Below the pieces are notes generated by a model that was given only the letters and a program-made list of their open reading frames with translations, was not told the DNA's origin and searched no databases. The position numbers were made by a program, and so were the translations under genes. Below are positions 26,314-35,771 of a DNA stretch of 64,000 bases, piece after piece; position 1 is the first letter of the stretch; the number at the start of each line of letters is the position of its first letter. Source of the DNA: JACCTU01 sp963737405 (lineage in GTDB: Bacteria > Actinomycetota > Thermoleophilia > Gaiellales > Gaiellaceae). Where the stretch lies: the NCBI GenBank assembly GCA_963737405.1, contig CAVTSL010000008.1:1-64000 (forward strand), given 5' to 3'.

Positions 26314-26598
26314 GTGATTTCGGCCCGCGTCCAGAGCGACACCCTGGTCTTCGAGATCCTCGACCTGCTGGACGCCACGCACCTGTGCGAACGACTCGCC
26401 TCGCGCTGGATGGTCCGGGTCGAGTACGAGAGACCCCTCTGGCTCGCGAAGGTCGTCCTGCGGCCGCGACGCGGCGACCTCGCCGTCTTGCTGCGCGAGG
26501 TCGAGGCATGGACGGCCGAGCGCGGCGTGCGCGAGGTCTGGTTCCACCTCGACGGCCGCATCTACCTGATTCGGGCCGTCACACCGGCCGCGGCGTAG
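26314..26598 (+). CDS. Small protein of unknown function beside the Tad locus
   Basis: This 94-residue soluble protein starts at a GTG. It has an alternating alpha/beta look: DTLVFEILDLLDATHLCERL, RVEYERPLWLAKVVLRP, LAVLLREVEAWTAERG, REVWFHLDGRIYLIR. I do not recognise it. Its last strand ends convergent with the prepilin peptidase gene, 16 bases away. A TTGACA box and a shared motif lie upstream, so it may be co-regulated with the PAS-LuxR gene. Confidence 0.5.
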   Translation: MISARVQSDTLVFEILDLLDATHLCERLASRWMVRVEYERPLWLAKVVLRPRRGDLAVLLREVEAWTAERGVREVWFHLDGRIYLIRAVTPAAA

Positions 26599-26614
26599 GG
26601 CCTCCGACCTGGCG

Positions 26615-27146
26615 CTACGGAGTGAGCAAGAGCGTCGCGGCGATCGCCCCGAAGGCCAGGAACGGCCCGAAGGGGATCGAACGCCGGCGAGCCTCCCGCC
26701 CGTCACGGGCGAGTAGGAGCGCTCCGGCGAGAGCCGCAGCGAGCGTGCCGACCATGAGGGCAGGCAGCACGGCGGAGCCGAGCGCGAAGCCGAGGAGCAA
26801 CACGAGCTTCACGTCGCCCATGCCCATTCCGGCCGGGTAGACGAGCGCCAGCAGGAAGAAGCACGCGAAGGCGCCGAGGCCGGCGCCGAGCCATGTCGGC
26901 CCAGTGCTCGGGGGCGGTCAGGAGCCGAGCGGCAAGCACGAGCGCCGCGGTCGGCAGGACGATGACGTTCGGCAGCCGCCGCGTCTCGATGTCGATCACC
27001 GAGAGGACGACGAGCACGGCTGCGGTGAAGGCGGCGATGAGGCCTGCCGGGCCGGCGCCGTAGCGGGCGAGGACGGCCGCGGCGATCGCGGCTGCGATCA
27101 GCGCTCCGACCGGACGCGCGCGCGCCCATGTGAGGGCGGCGGTCAA
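26615..27146 (-). pseudogene. Prepilin peptidase, A24 family (TadV/CpaA-like; one frameshift)
   Basis: The first aspartate motif is VLSVIDIETRRLPNVIVLP and the second is GMGMGDVKLVLLLGFALG; both catalytic Asp are present. Helices alternate along about 177 residues, the short form lacking the N-methylation domain. The frame changes near 26893 between HWAD and LGAGLGAFACFFLL (one extra base). It trims leader peptides of the Flp pilin and pseudopilins at the membrane. The TTG start at 27146 overlaps the DUF192 stop (TTGA), so the two genes are coupled and divergent from flp. Confidence 0.8.
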
Positions 27147-27505
27147 GCCTCCGCCCCGAGCGCGCCCCAGGCCAGCCGGTCGCCGACCTCGATCTTCAGG
27201 CGCTCCGACTCGCCCGCCGCGAGCTCGAGCGCCGAGTGGGCCCCGCGCTTCGCCGCGGCGCGCCAGGGCCGCAGCCGACGCTCGATCCCGACCACGGTCA
27301 GCTGCCGGTCGAGGAAGAGGACGTCGATCGCGAAGCGCATGAACGCCGTGTGCACGGACCAGGTCGGGCGGATCAGCATCCCGTGGCCGCGCTCCAGACG
27401 AGCGCGCCCGAGCAGTCCCCGCCCACGGCTGAAGAAACCGTCGGCGATCTCGCAGCGCTCGCAGACAACCTGCCCGTCCTGGGCGACAAGAACGATGGAG
27501 CTCAC
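27143..27505 (-). CDS. DUF192-family protein
   Basis: This is a 120-residue protein. Core DUF192 features are FFSRGRGLLGRARL, GHGMLIRPTWSVHTAFMRFA, IDVLFLDRQLTVV and LELAAGESERLKIEVGDRL. The family folds as a small beta barrel; its function is not established. The GTG start faces the flp gene across 175 bases that contain a perfect palindrome. A GATACT box lies seven bases before the GTG and no ribosome site is seen, so it could be leaderless. Its stop overlaps the prepilin peptidase start, tying it to the pilus system. Confidence 0.88.
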   Translation of the reverse strand: MSSIVLVAQDGQVVCERCEIADGFFSRGRGLLGRARLERGHGMLIRPTWSVHTAFMRFAIDVLFLDRQLTVVGIERRLRPWRAAAKRGAHSALELAAGESERLKIEVGDRLAWGALGAEA

Positions 27506-27550
27506 GACGGGCAAGTATCGCGTGGCATCGCACGCATCGCTTCTACCGAC

Positions 27551-27570
27551 CGGGTGGTTCGAACCACCCG
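27551..27570. promoter_or_regulatory. Perfect 20-bp palindrome between DUF192 and flp (operator candidate)
   Basis: CGGGTGGTTCGAACCACCCG is identical to its own reverse complement. CACCCGAGGG overlaps its right arm and recurs about 36 bases on, and CGCCCGCGCGGGCG at about 27579 is another palindrome. The site sits in the divergent control region of the DUF192/peptidase pair and the flp operon. The length and symmetry fit a dimeric regulator of LuxR or TetR type. Confidence 0.55.
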
Positions 27571-27632
27571 AGGGACCGCCCGCGCGGGCGAGGCGACCCA
27601 CCCGAGGGCGCATCTACTACTGGTGCCTGCAA

Positions 27633-27679
27633 ATGCGAGGGCGGTGGTCGCCCTTGCGCATACCAGGAGGTATCACCTC
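27633..27679 (+). promoter_or_regulatory. Structured 5' leader of flp with base-paired Shine-Dalgarno
   Basis: ATGCGAGGGCG pairs with CGCCCT-TG-CGCAT (11 bp, two-base bulge) at 27633-27661. Next, the ribosome site AGGAGG (27665-27670) partly pairs with ACCTC in a GAGGT-ATC-ACCTC hairpin that ends just before the ATG. Both could influence translation or mRNA stability of the abundant pilin. Confidence 0.45.
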
Positions 27680-27680
27680 A

Positions 27681-27875
27681 ATGTTCGATCGTTTCATCGC
27701 CTGGGCGACCGCACTGATCGCCGACAGCAAGAACGAGAGCGGCCAGACGTTCGTCGAGTACGCCCTCGTCCTCTCCGTGATCGTCGTCGGCGTTCTGCTC
27801 GCCGTCACGTGGTCGGGCCTCGGCACCGCCCTCGGCACCGCCATTGGGAAGATCACGACCGCTGTCAGCGGTTAA
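27681..27875 (+). CDS. flp: Flp-type major pilin
   Basis: This 64-residue prepilin has a short charged leader, then SGQTFVEYALVLSVIVVGVLLAV. The Gly followed by five residues ending E-Y is the Flp processing motif; cleavage after that Gly by the A24 peptidase leaves a hydrophobic helix that packs into the pilus. The C-terminal part is short and Gly/Thr-rich. The ATG has AGGAGG ten bases upstream. A strong hairpin follows the gene, which would let pilin be made in excess of the downstream assembly genes. Confidence 0.93.
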   Translation: MFDRFIAWATALIADSKNESGQTFVEYALVLSVIVVGVLLAVTWSGLGTALGTAIGKITTAVSG

Positions 27876-27904
27876 GGCGCGAAGCGCGATCAACCCTCGA
27901 TGCT

Positions 27905-27941
27905 GTCAGGGCCTCCTCGCACGAGCGGGCGAGGCCCTGAC
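27905..27941 (+). terminator. Attenuator/terminator hairpin after flp
   Basis: GTCAGGGCCTC and GAGGCCCTGAC form a perfect 11-bp stem around a 15-base loop. It lies between flp and the TadE-like gene, where partial termination or mRNA protection is usual for pilin operons. There is no long T tract. Confidence 0.65.
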
Positions 27942-27957
27942 CTCGACCTTCAGACTC

Positions 27958-28377
27958 ATGACCAACACACGAGACATACACCCCAAGTTTCTGCACCGCG
28001 AAGACGGTCAGTCGTTCGTCGAGTTCGTCATCGTCCTGCCGGTTCTGGTGCTTCTGCTCTTCGGGATCCTCCAGTTCGGTGTCGCTGTTCTACAACTACC
28101 TCGCGATCACCGACGCCGTTCGGGTCGGCGCGCGTGCGGCTGCGGTCAAGCGGACGAGCAGACCCGTGCGGTGCCGCACAGACGGCGATCCAGAACACCG
28201 TAACGGCGACGCAGTGGTCGAAGATCCGGCCGCGAGTTTCGACTGCAAGACGCCGGACGGAGCGGCGACCCCGGAGGTCGGGTCATCATCTCGATCAAGT
28301 TCCCGTACGAGATCGGCCTCCCGGATCTCAGCGCCTCGGGCAACCTCAACGCAAGTGCGACGGAGCGACTCGAATGA
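27958..28377 (+). pseudogene. TadE-like pseudopilin (several frameshifts)
   Basis: The N-terminus reads HREDGQSFVEFVIVLPVLVLL, the TadE signature with G followed by the F-V-E-F segment before a hydrophobic helix. After a frame change near 28080 it continues LFYNYLAITDAVRVGARAA, then PCGAAQTAIQNTVTATQW, DPAASFDCKTPDG and VIISIKFPYEIGLPDL. These pieces lie in different frames but in the correct order and spacing for a protein of about 138 residues. At least four indels are needed. TadE pseudopilins prime or stabilise Flp pili. The final stop overlaps the next start (ATGA). Confidence 0.75.
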
Positions 28378-29317
28378 AGGCGCTCGTCAGACGCACGCGG
28401 GGCGAGTCCGGACAGGCTCTTGTGTTCGTTGTCGTCGTGCTCTTCGTCCTGGTCGGCATGGCCGCTCTCGTGATCGACGGCGGTTCGTGGTATCGGGCGC
28501 AGCGCCAGCTGCAACGCGCGGCAGACGCCGCCGCTCTGGCCGGCGCGCAGGAGCTTCCGAACGGGGTCGGCTGCAAGCCGTCGCGCTGGACTACGCGCAG
28601 CAGAACTACACCGCACCCGACGCGTCACGTTTCCCGACGACGACTGCCCGGCCACCTCTTGCATCGACGTCGTCCGCGAGCGCGACAGGCTCCGGGATTC
28701 TTCGCGCGGCGTCTTCGGCTCAGTTCTCGACGCGGACGTGCAACGTGACCGTCGGCGCGCAGGCGGAGGCCGGATCTCCGCGCCCGAGCTGCTGAAGAAC
28801 GTCGCGCCGATCGCGCGTCCACAAGGAGCCAGGCGTGCATCGTCACCGACCCGAGCTGCTTCGGCCAGCCGGTGACGCTCGACGTTCGCCGAGGACGACG
28901 AGTTCGACCCGACGAAGAGCAAGTTCGGCCTGCTCGACCTCGACCGCGACGGCAGCGCCGGCGCGGGCGACATGAAGAAGTGGCTCGAGGACGGCTACCC
29001 GGACTACCTCCCGATCAACACGATCTATCCCCCCGCGAACGGCGAGAAGAACGGCATCAAGAAGCAGCTCGAGGACGCGGCCGACGACCAGCGCGTGCTC
29101 CTGTTCCCGGTCTACGACACCGCCAGCGCAAGCACCGGCTACCACGTCATCGGCTGGGCCGCGTTCGTCATCGACGACGTCGTCAAGTGGGCCAGGCAAG
29201 GACCACGAGCTCACGGGCCACTTCGTGACCTTCATCGCGACCGACCTCGCAGCCGGCAACCCGATCCCCGATCCCGACAACGACTTCGGCGTGCACGTGA
29301 TCACGCTGACCAAATAG
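28374..29317 (+). pseudogene. TadG-like (Tad-domain) pilus assembly protein (several frameshifts)
   Basis: It opens with GESGQALVFVVVVLFVLVGM, AALVIDGGSWYRAQRQLQRA and ADAAALAGAQELP. This is the typical Tad-domain start with one N-terminal helix and the DAAALAGA segment. Later pieces in other frames are LQAVALDYAQQNYTAPDA, FGSVLDADVQ, ISAPELLKNVAPIA and, near the end, HELTGHFVTFIATDLAAGN to ITLTK. The outer domain of about 290 residues lies beyond the membrane. Many indels break the frame. It belongs to the Tad operon between the TadE-like gene and cpaB. Confidence 0.72.
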
Positions 29318-29336
29318 AGAAGCGAAAGGACGCTCC

Positions 29337-30125
29337 GTGACGAATCTCCGACTCCGAAACCTGATGCTGCCGGTGGCGCTCGCGGTGCTCGCGGCCGTCC
29401 TCGTCGGCTTCTACGTCATCAGCTACCGCGACAGCGTGAAGGAAGGCGCCGGCCTCGTGAAGGTCATGGTCGCCTCGCGCGACATCCCGGCGGGCACCAA
29501 GGGCTCCGAGGTCGCCGGCGGCGGCTACCTCAAGACCGAGATGGTTCCCCGCCGCGCCGTCGTGGCGGGCTCGGTCGTCTCCGCCGCCCCGCTGACCTCG
29601 CAGGTCGTCGCCGAACGAGATCTTCAAAGGCGAGCAGATCACGCCTCCGCCAGTTCGCACCGGCTGAGCAGGGTGGCATCTTCGCCGAGGTTCTCCGGCA
29701 AGGAGCGAGCGATCGACGATCGTCGGCGAGCCGCAGCAGTTGCTCGCCGGCACGCTGTCCGATGGCGACCGCGTCGACGTCGTCGCCACCGCGCGGTACA
29801 CGCGGCAGGGTCGCGCGCGACCACGACCAGGTCGTGCTGCGGAACCTCCTCGTGCTCAAGGCGCCCGACGAGGCGACGCGGAGCAGCTCGGCAACAACGA
29901 GAAGCGTCGGCGCGACGCTCGTCATGACCGACAGCCAGGCTCAGACGATGGGCTGGGCGATGAACATGAGCAACTGGTTCCTCGCGCTGCGGCCGACTGC
30001 GGCTCCGCGAAACAGCGCGCAGACGCCTCGAGACCCTGCACTCGTTCCTCGCCCGCGGACTCCCCGCGAGCAAGGCCTCCGAGCTGATCGTCGGAAGGTT
30101 CCCGGAGGCAGTCGATGGGCAGTAA
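29337..30125 (+). pseudogene. cpaB: CpaB/RcpC-like pilus assembly protein (several frameshifts)
   Basis: The start has one membrane helix (LMLPVALAVLAAVLVGFYVI) then an SAF-like domain with VKVMVASRDIPAGTKGSEV and, after shifts, NEIFKGEQITP, FAPAEQGGIFAEV, GEPQQLLAGTLSDGDRVDVV, HDQVVLRNLLVLKAPDEA and ETLHSFLARGLPASKASEL. These are the CpaB segments, with SAF ice-binding-like and RcpC domains. In Gram-positive Tad systems CpaB works without a secretin, probably as a cell-wall-facing assembly factor. Five or six single-base insertions account for the breaks. The stop overlaps the TadZ start by 11 bases. Confidence 0.75.
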
Positions 30126-31279
30126 CGGCCACCACACCAGCCTCCGCGTCCTCGTGAGCGGCCCTGCCGCCCACGGCGTCGCCGCCACGCTCGAACAGGA
30201 CCCGGCGATCGACCTCGTCCGCGCCGATGCGGCGGGCGCGGGTTCCCCTCGATCAGTCGACGTCGCGCTCCATGTAGTCGAAACCTCCTCGGCGCCCAAC
30301 ATCGCCGAGGAGGTGGAGCGCGTCCGCGAGCTCTCCGACGCCCCGCTGATTCTCGCCGCCTACGGCGAGCCGAACGGCATCGTCGAGACCGGGCTCGAGA
30401 TCGGAGCAAGCGACGTCGTCGTGCTTCCGCAGCCGGCCGAGACCCTCCTGTTCGCGATCCGCAAGGCCGCGATGGGCTCCGTGCCCACCGGGCACGGCAA
30501 GGTCGTGACCGTCTTCTCGCCCAAGGGCGGCAGCGGCAAGACCGTCGTCGCGACCAACCTCGCGGTCGCCGCGGCGCGCTCGGGCCTCCGCACCTTGCTC
30601 GTCGACCTGGACCTCCAGTTCGGCGACTCGGCGCTCACGATGGCAGTCGCCCCGCGCGCGACCATCGCCGACCTCGCAACGGCGGCCGGCGACGTGGACG
30701 TCGCGAAGCTGCGCGCGTTCGTCAGCACGGACCCGCGCACGGGACTCGACATCCTCCCGGCGCCGAAGCGGCCCGAAGAGGCTGATGCGGTCGGTCAGAA
30801 GGAGCTCGCCGCGATCCTCGTCGCGGCCCGCAGCGCGTACGAGGCAGTCGTCGTCGACACCGGGCCGCTCTTCGACGGCGGGATGCTCGCCGCGCTCGAC
30901 TACACCGACCAGCTGCTGCTCGTCTGCAACCCCGAGGTGACGTCCCTCAAGAACGTTCGCATCGGGCTCGAGACGATCGACAGGCTCGGATTCGAGCGCG
31001 AGAAGGTCTTCCTCGTCGCCAACCGCCTGGGCGCACCCGGCGCGGTCGGGCGCAAGGAGATCGAGAGCTCGCTGGATGCCGTCGATCGCGTACGAGCTGC
31101 CGGACGATCCTGCGGTTCCCACCGCGGTGAACCGGGCCGTGCCGGTCGTCGTCTCGAACGCGAAGTCCTCGTTCTCGCGGGCGCTCGCGAAGCTCGAAGC
31201 CTCCGTCTTCGCTCCGGCGGCCACGTCGGACGGCGAGGAGCGGCGTCAGCGCCGCGTCCTCCTGCGGGGTCGGCGATGA
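30115..31279 (+). pseudogene. tadZ: TadZ/CpaE-like ATPase of the Tad pilus (one frameshift)
   Basis: An N-terminal receiver-like domain (residues about 8-125, without phosphoacceptor features) is followed by a MinD/ParA-type ATPase. The deviant Walker A is FSPKGGSGKTVVATNLAVA, then LVDLDLQFGDSALTM, and VVVDTGPLFDGGMLAALDYTD as Walker B/switch. TadZ localises the pilus machine to the pole or membrane site. One frame change near 31080 separates IESSLD from PSIAYELPDDPAVPTAVN; without it the open frame runs on falsely into tadA. The ATG of tadA overlaps the corrected stop (ATGA). Confidence 0.85.
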
Positions 31280-32645
31280 GCACGATCGAGCGCAACAGCC
31301 TGATGCGGAGCACCGACGCGTCGATCCTCGCCGAGCGGCTGGACGTCGACGGGAGCTCGCGCAAGCGCGTGCGTGACCCGCACGCCGAGCTGAAGACGAA
31401 GATCCACCGAACGTGCATCGCCCGGCTCGGGAACGCGTTCCTCAGCCTCGAGGGAAGCGACGAGCTGGTGCGGCGCGTGCGCGAGATCGTGGTCGAGGAG
31501 CTGAACCGCGAAGAGACGCCGCTCAGCCCCGACGACCGCGCGGCGCTCGAGCAGCAGATCGCCGCCGACATCCTCGGCTACGGCCCGCTCGAGCCCTTCC
31601 TGCACGACACCTCCATCACCGAGGTCATGGTCAACGGGTCGGACCAGATCTACGTCGAGCGTGCCGGAAAGATCGAGGAGACCCAGGCGTCGTTCCTCGA
31701 CGACGCGCACCTGCTCCGGATCATCGACCGGATCGTCTCCCAGGTCGGCCGGCGGATCGACGAGGCGTCGCCGATGGTCGACGCGCGTCTTCCCGACGGC
31801 AGCCGCGTCAACGCGATCATCCCGCCGCTCTCGCTGCGGGGCCCGTCGCTGACGATCCGGAAGTTCGCCCGCGACGCACTCACGCTCGAGAACCTGATCG
31901 GCCTCGGCTCGATCACCGAGCAGACGGCCGAGTTCCTCGCCCAGTGCGTCCAGGGCAAGCTCAACATCCTCATCTCGGGCGGAACGGGCACCGGTAAGAC
32001 GACGCTGCTGAACGCCGTCTCGTCCAACGTCCCCGCGCGACGAGCGAATCGTCACGGTCGAGGACGCCGCCGAGCTCCGGCTGCTCCAGCGGCACGTTGT
32101 CTCGCTCGAGTCGCGCCCGCCGAACGTCGAGGGCGGCGGCGAGGTGCGCATCCGCGACCTCGTCCGCAACGCGCTTCGTATGCGGCCCGACCGGATCATC
32201 GTCGGAGAGGTTCGCGGCGCGGAGGCGCTCGACATGCTCCAGGCGATGAACACCGGGCCACGACGGGTCGCTCACGACGGTCCACGCGAACTCCGCGCGG
32301 GACGCGCTGCACCGGCTCGAGATGCTCGTGCTCATGGCGGGCATCGAGCTGCCGATCAAGGCGATCCGCGAGCAGATCGCGGGCGGGTTCGACCTGCTCG
32401 TGCACATCTCGCGCCTCGTCGACGGCTCGCGTCGCGTGACGCAGATCACGGAGATCGCCGGCATGGAGGGTGACGTGATCACGCTCCAGGACCTGTTCGT
32501 CGCCCGCGCGCCCGAGCACCGCATGAGCGATGCGCCGATGCTGATCGGACCGCTCCAGTCGACCGGGATCCGGCCCGGCTTCCTCTCGAAGCTCAACGCG
32601 AACGGCGTCGAGCTCTCGCCGACCGCCTGGCTGGGGGCCCGGTGA
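31276..32645 (+). pseudogene. tadA: TadA/CpaF secretion ATPase (two frameshifts)
   Basis: This type II/IV secretion ATPase powers Flp pilus extension and retraction. Seen in order: GPLEPFLHDTSITEVMVNG, DARLPDGSRVNAIIPPLSL (N-domain), Walker A ILISGGTGTGKTTLLNA, RIVTVEDAAELRL (Asp box), SRPPNVEGGGEVRIRDLVRN, ALRMRPDRIIVGEVRG (Walker B), GSLTTVHANSARDALHRLE (His box). The frame changes near 32037 and 32257, each an extra C. The full protein would be about 456 residues. It is the motor gene of the locus and is overlapped by the VWA-TadB start (GTGA). Confidence 0.88.
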
Positions 32646-34470
32646 GGAAGCTCGTCCTCGCACTGATCACCGCGGCCGCGGTCGTCCTTCCCGGGACGGC
32701 TGCGGCGGCGGACTCGGCGCAGGTCCGCCGGGTCGACTTCGCCGGCTTCCCGCTCGTGCGGGTGACCGCGGTCACGCCCGCCGCCAACCGCCCCGTCCTC
32801 CTCGAGAACGGCCGCCGGGCGGAGTTCATGAACGCACGGGACCTCGGCTCGGCGAACGCGCTCGTGCTCGCGGTCGACAACTCCGACTCGATGTCGGGCA
32901 GACCGCTCGTCGAGGCCAAGACGGCTGCGGCGCGGTTCCTCGCCGGCCGACGCGCCGAGGGGTCGACCGGGTTGGTCGCGTTCGGGCACGAGGCACTCGC
33001 GTTGACGCGCCTGCGTGACTCGAAGTCCGACGTCGCCGGGGTGCTCGAGTCCCTCTCGACGGATGCCGAGGTCGGAACCTCGCTCTACGACGCCGTCCGG
33101 CTCTCGGTCGGGCGCCTGCAGCGGATGTCGAACGGTTCCCGTGTCCTCGTCCTGCTGACCGACGGTCGCGACCGCGGGTCGCGCAGCACGCTCGCGCAGG
33201 CCACGACCGCTGCGCAGCGCGCGCACGTCATCGTCTATGCGATCGCAGCCGGCGCCGGGGCCGACCGTGCCCCGCTCGCCTCGCTTGCCTCGGCCACCGG
33301 CGGCCGCCTGTTCAACGCGTCGGACACGACGAGCGTCGGCGAGGCGTACGCCACGCTCAGCCGAGAGCTCGACCGCACCTGGCAGATCTCGTACATGTCG
33401 CAGGCACGCCCCGGTGACACGATCCACCTGGCGCCTGGAAGGCGCGGGCCTCGAGCGCACGGTTCGGGTCCCGAACGAGGCCGATAGGACGGGCCTCATC
33501 CCGGCTTCCGTCGTCGAGAGCCCCTACGCGGCCCTCGGGGTCGTCGCGCTCGTCGCGCTGCTCCTCGCCTGGGCCGTCGCGGCAGTTCGTCGACGGCGTC
33601 CCGACGCTGAGATCGCGCGCATCCTCGAGCCCCACTTCGAGCCGCAGGGCGGCGTGGACGCCGAGACGCCTGCACGGTTCGAGTCCCTGCTTTCGTGGAC
33701 GGAGCGCTCGATGGACGACCTCCCCGGATCGACGCGCCTCTCGCGTGAGCTGGAGCGGTCTGGTGTGAAGCTGCGCCTCGGCCACCTGCCGTGGCTCGCG
33801 CTCGTCGTCGCGTTCGTCTTCGGCGTCGTGAGCATGGTCGTCGGCGCGCCGCCTCCGCTCGCGCTCCTCGCGATGCTCGTCGGCCTCGTCGCACCGTTCG
33901 CCGCCCTGCGCATCGCCGGCCGGCGGCGGACGAAGGCGTTCGACGAGCAGCTGCCCGACGTGCTCGCCACGATCGCGTCGACGCTTCGCGCCGGGCACGG
34001 CCTTCGCATCGCCCTGAGGGCGATCGTCGACGACGGAGCGGCCCCTGCCTCGCAGGAGTTCTCCCGCGTCCTCGGCGAGGAGCGCCTCGGCCGGCCGCTC
34101 GATCAGGCGATCGACGCGATGTGCCAGCGCATCGGCTCGCCCGACCTCGAGTACGTCGCGACCGCGATCAACGTGCAGGCCCGGGCCGGTGGCTCGCTCG
34201 CAGCGCTCTTCGACACGCTGTCCGAGACCGTTCGCGAGCGGCAGCGCCACGCCCGCAAGGTGCACGCGTTGACCGTCCCTCGGCCGGATCTCGGCGATCG
34301 CGCTCGTGCTGATGCCGATCGGGCTCGGAGCACTGATGACGTTGATCAGCCCCAGCTACATGTCGCCGATCTTCACCACGTCCGGCGGCCACATCCTGAT
34401 CGCCGTCTGCCTCACGTCGATGGCGATCGGGTCCCTGTTCCTGAAGCGAATCGTGTCTGTGAGGTTCTAG
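32642..34470 (+). pseudogene. tadB: VWA domain-TadB fusion, inner-membrane platform of the Tad pilus (two frameshifts)
   Basis: A signal peptide (LALITAAAVVLPGTAAAA) is followed by a VWA domain with MIDAS LAVDNSDSMSG and TDGRDRG, to about residue 260. After a shift near 33432 comes a transmembrane helix (VVALVALLLAWAVAAV), then the T2SSF/TadB part: FDEQLPDVLATIASTLRAGH, GGSLAALFDTLSETVRERQ, and after a shift near 34280 GRISAIALVLMPIGLGALMT with the final helices. The corrected length is about 609 residues. The VWA domain would face outside, so the platform protein carries its own metal-ion-dependent binding module. Such fusions recur in actinobacterial Tad loci. Confidence 0.82.
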
Positions 34471-34472
34471 GA

Positions 34473-35360
34473 ATGATCATGCTGCTCATCGCAGGGATCG
34501 GCTGTCTCGCGCTCGGCGCGTTTCAGCTGTCGAGCACGCGTCGCGCCGCCGAGCGTGACCGTCGCGCCGCCCTCGCCACCGTTCGTTCGGCGACGGATGC
34601 TCCGATCGAGGCGCCCGGGACCGGACGCACCTCCGTCCTGTTGCCCCGTGCCACGGCGTTCCTGGCCGGCATCCACACGAAGCTCTGGCGCAAGGACTCG
34701 CCGGACGCCATCACCGCGGAGCTTCGCCGCGCCGGCGTCTCGCGCGGCCTGACCGCTGAGCGCTTCATGGCCATCCGCGTCGCGGCGCCGGTGCTCGGAG
34801 TGCTCGCCGGGTTCACGCTGGCCGACGGCGGCCGCAAGATCGTGCTCGGGCTCGTGTTCGCGCTCGCCGGGATCTTCATCCCGCGGTTCCTGCTCAGCAA
34901 GGCGGCGACGAAGCGGGCCGACACGATCGACGGGCAGATGCCTCACTTCGTCGACCAGCTCGCGATCGCGATCGAGGCCGGCATGAGCTTCGACGCGGCA
35001 CTGACCTACCTGCAGGAAGCGACCGATGGACCGCTCGCCGAGGAGCTGAACCGCATCATGACGGAGCTCCGCGTCGGCTCATCGAGGAAGGCGGCGCTGA
35101 AGAGCTTCGCCGACCGCGTGGGCAGCGAGAACGTCACCGCGTTCGTCAACGCCGTGCTCGCGTCCGACCAGCTCGGCTCGCCACTCGCCGACATCCTGCG
35201 CGCCCAGGCTGCCGACTTCAGGCACCGCAGGCAGATGAACGCCGAGGAGCGAGCTCAGAAGGCGCCGGTGAAGATGCTCTTCCCGATCGCGATCTTCATC
35301 CTGCCCGTGATGTTCGTCGTCATCCTCGCGCCGGCCTTCCTCGGCGGCGGCATCTTCTAG
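34473..35360 (+). CDS. tadC: TadC, type II secretion F-domain protein of the Tad pilus
   Basis: This intact 295-residue membrane protein has an N-terminal helix at 2-20, two helices at about 105-145, the T2SSF core MPHFVDQLAIAIEAGMSFDAAL through SDQLGSPLADILRAQAADFR, and a final helix pair ending PAFLGGGIF. It forms the membrane platform with TadB. The ATG lies two bases after the tadB stop. It is the last gene of the operon and its end overlaps a small convergent gene by four bases. Confidence 0.92.
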   Translation: MIMLLIAGIGCLALGAFQLSSTRRAAERDRRAALATVRSATDAPIEAPGTGRTSVLLPRATAFLAGIHTKLWRKDSPDAITAELRRAGVSRGLTAERFMAIRVAAPVLGVLAGFTLADGGRKIVLGLVFALAGIFIPRFLLSKAATKRADTIDGQMPHFVDQLAIAIEAGMSFDAALTYLQEATDGPLAEELNRIMTELRVGSSRKAALKSFADRVGSENVTAFVNAVLASDQLGSPLADILRAQAADFRHRRQMNAEERAQKAPVKMLFPIAIFILPVMFVVILAPAFLGGGIF

Positions 35361-35590
35361 CGCAGCAGGCCCATCGCCGCCCGCGTGACCCAGCCGCCCG
35401 TCAGGAAGGCGTAGACGAGCAGCGGCAACGCGACGCCGAAGACCTGGAGGTAGACGCCTCCGGGCAACCCCTGGGCGTCGATCGAGTCGAATGCGGCGGG
35501 AAGTACTCCTTGGAGGAGCACGCAGGCGATCCCGACCTGCACGACCGCCCAGAAGACCTTCTGCGGCCCGAAGCCCGCGAACCGCGCCAT
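35357..35590 (-). CDS. Small two-helix membrane protein
   Basis: This 77-residue protein starts at an ATG. It has helices at about residues 12-31 and 46-66 and a short basic tail. I do not recognise it. It is convergent with tadC (overlap of four bases), so it is not part of that operon. The 35591-35771 gap beside it has no supported feature. Confidence 0.5.
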   Translation of the reverse strand: MARFAGFGPQKVFWAVVQVGIACVLLQGVLPAAFDSIDAQGLPGGVYLQVFGVALPLLVYAFLTGGWVTRAAMGLLR

Positions 35591-35771
35591 GATCCAGAGC
35601 GCGAGGAGAAACGCAGCCGACGGTGAGAACGAGACCGAAGACGGAGGGGCTCACCACACGGTGGATCGTCGCACAAAAGCAGGACGGCGATCCACCGAAT
35701 GAGGGATCTCGCGATGCCGTCGCCGTGCCGACCCGAACCGGCCGCGGATGCCTCAGGTGGAAAGGGGCGCT

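Noticed and set aside
30115..32439. A single 774-residue TadZ-TadA fusion
   Set aside because: The fused frame exists only because of a shift near 31080. The corrected tadZ stop at 31279 overlaps the tadA ATG, and residues between the two are not conserved protein.
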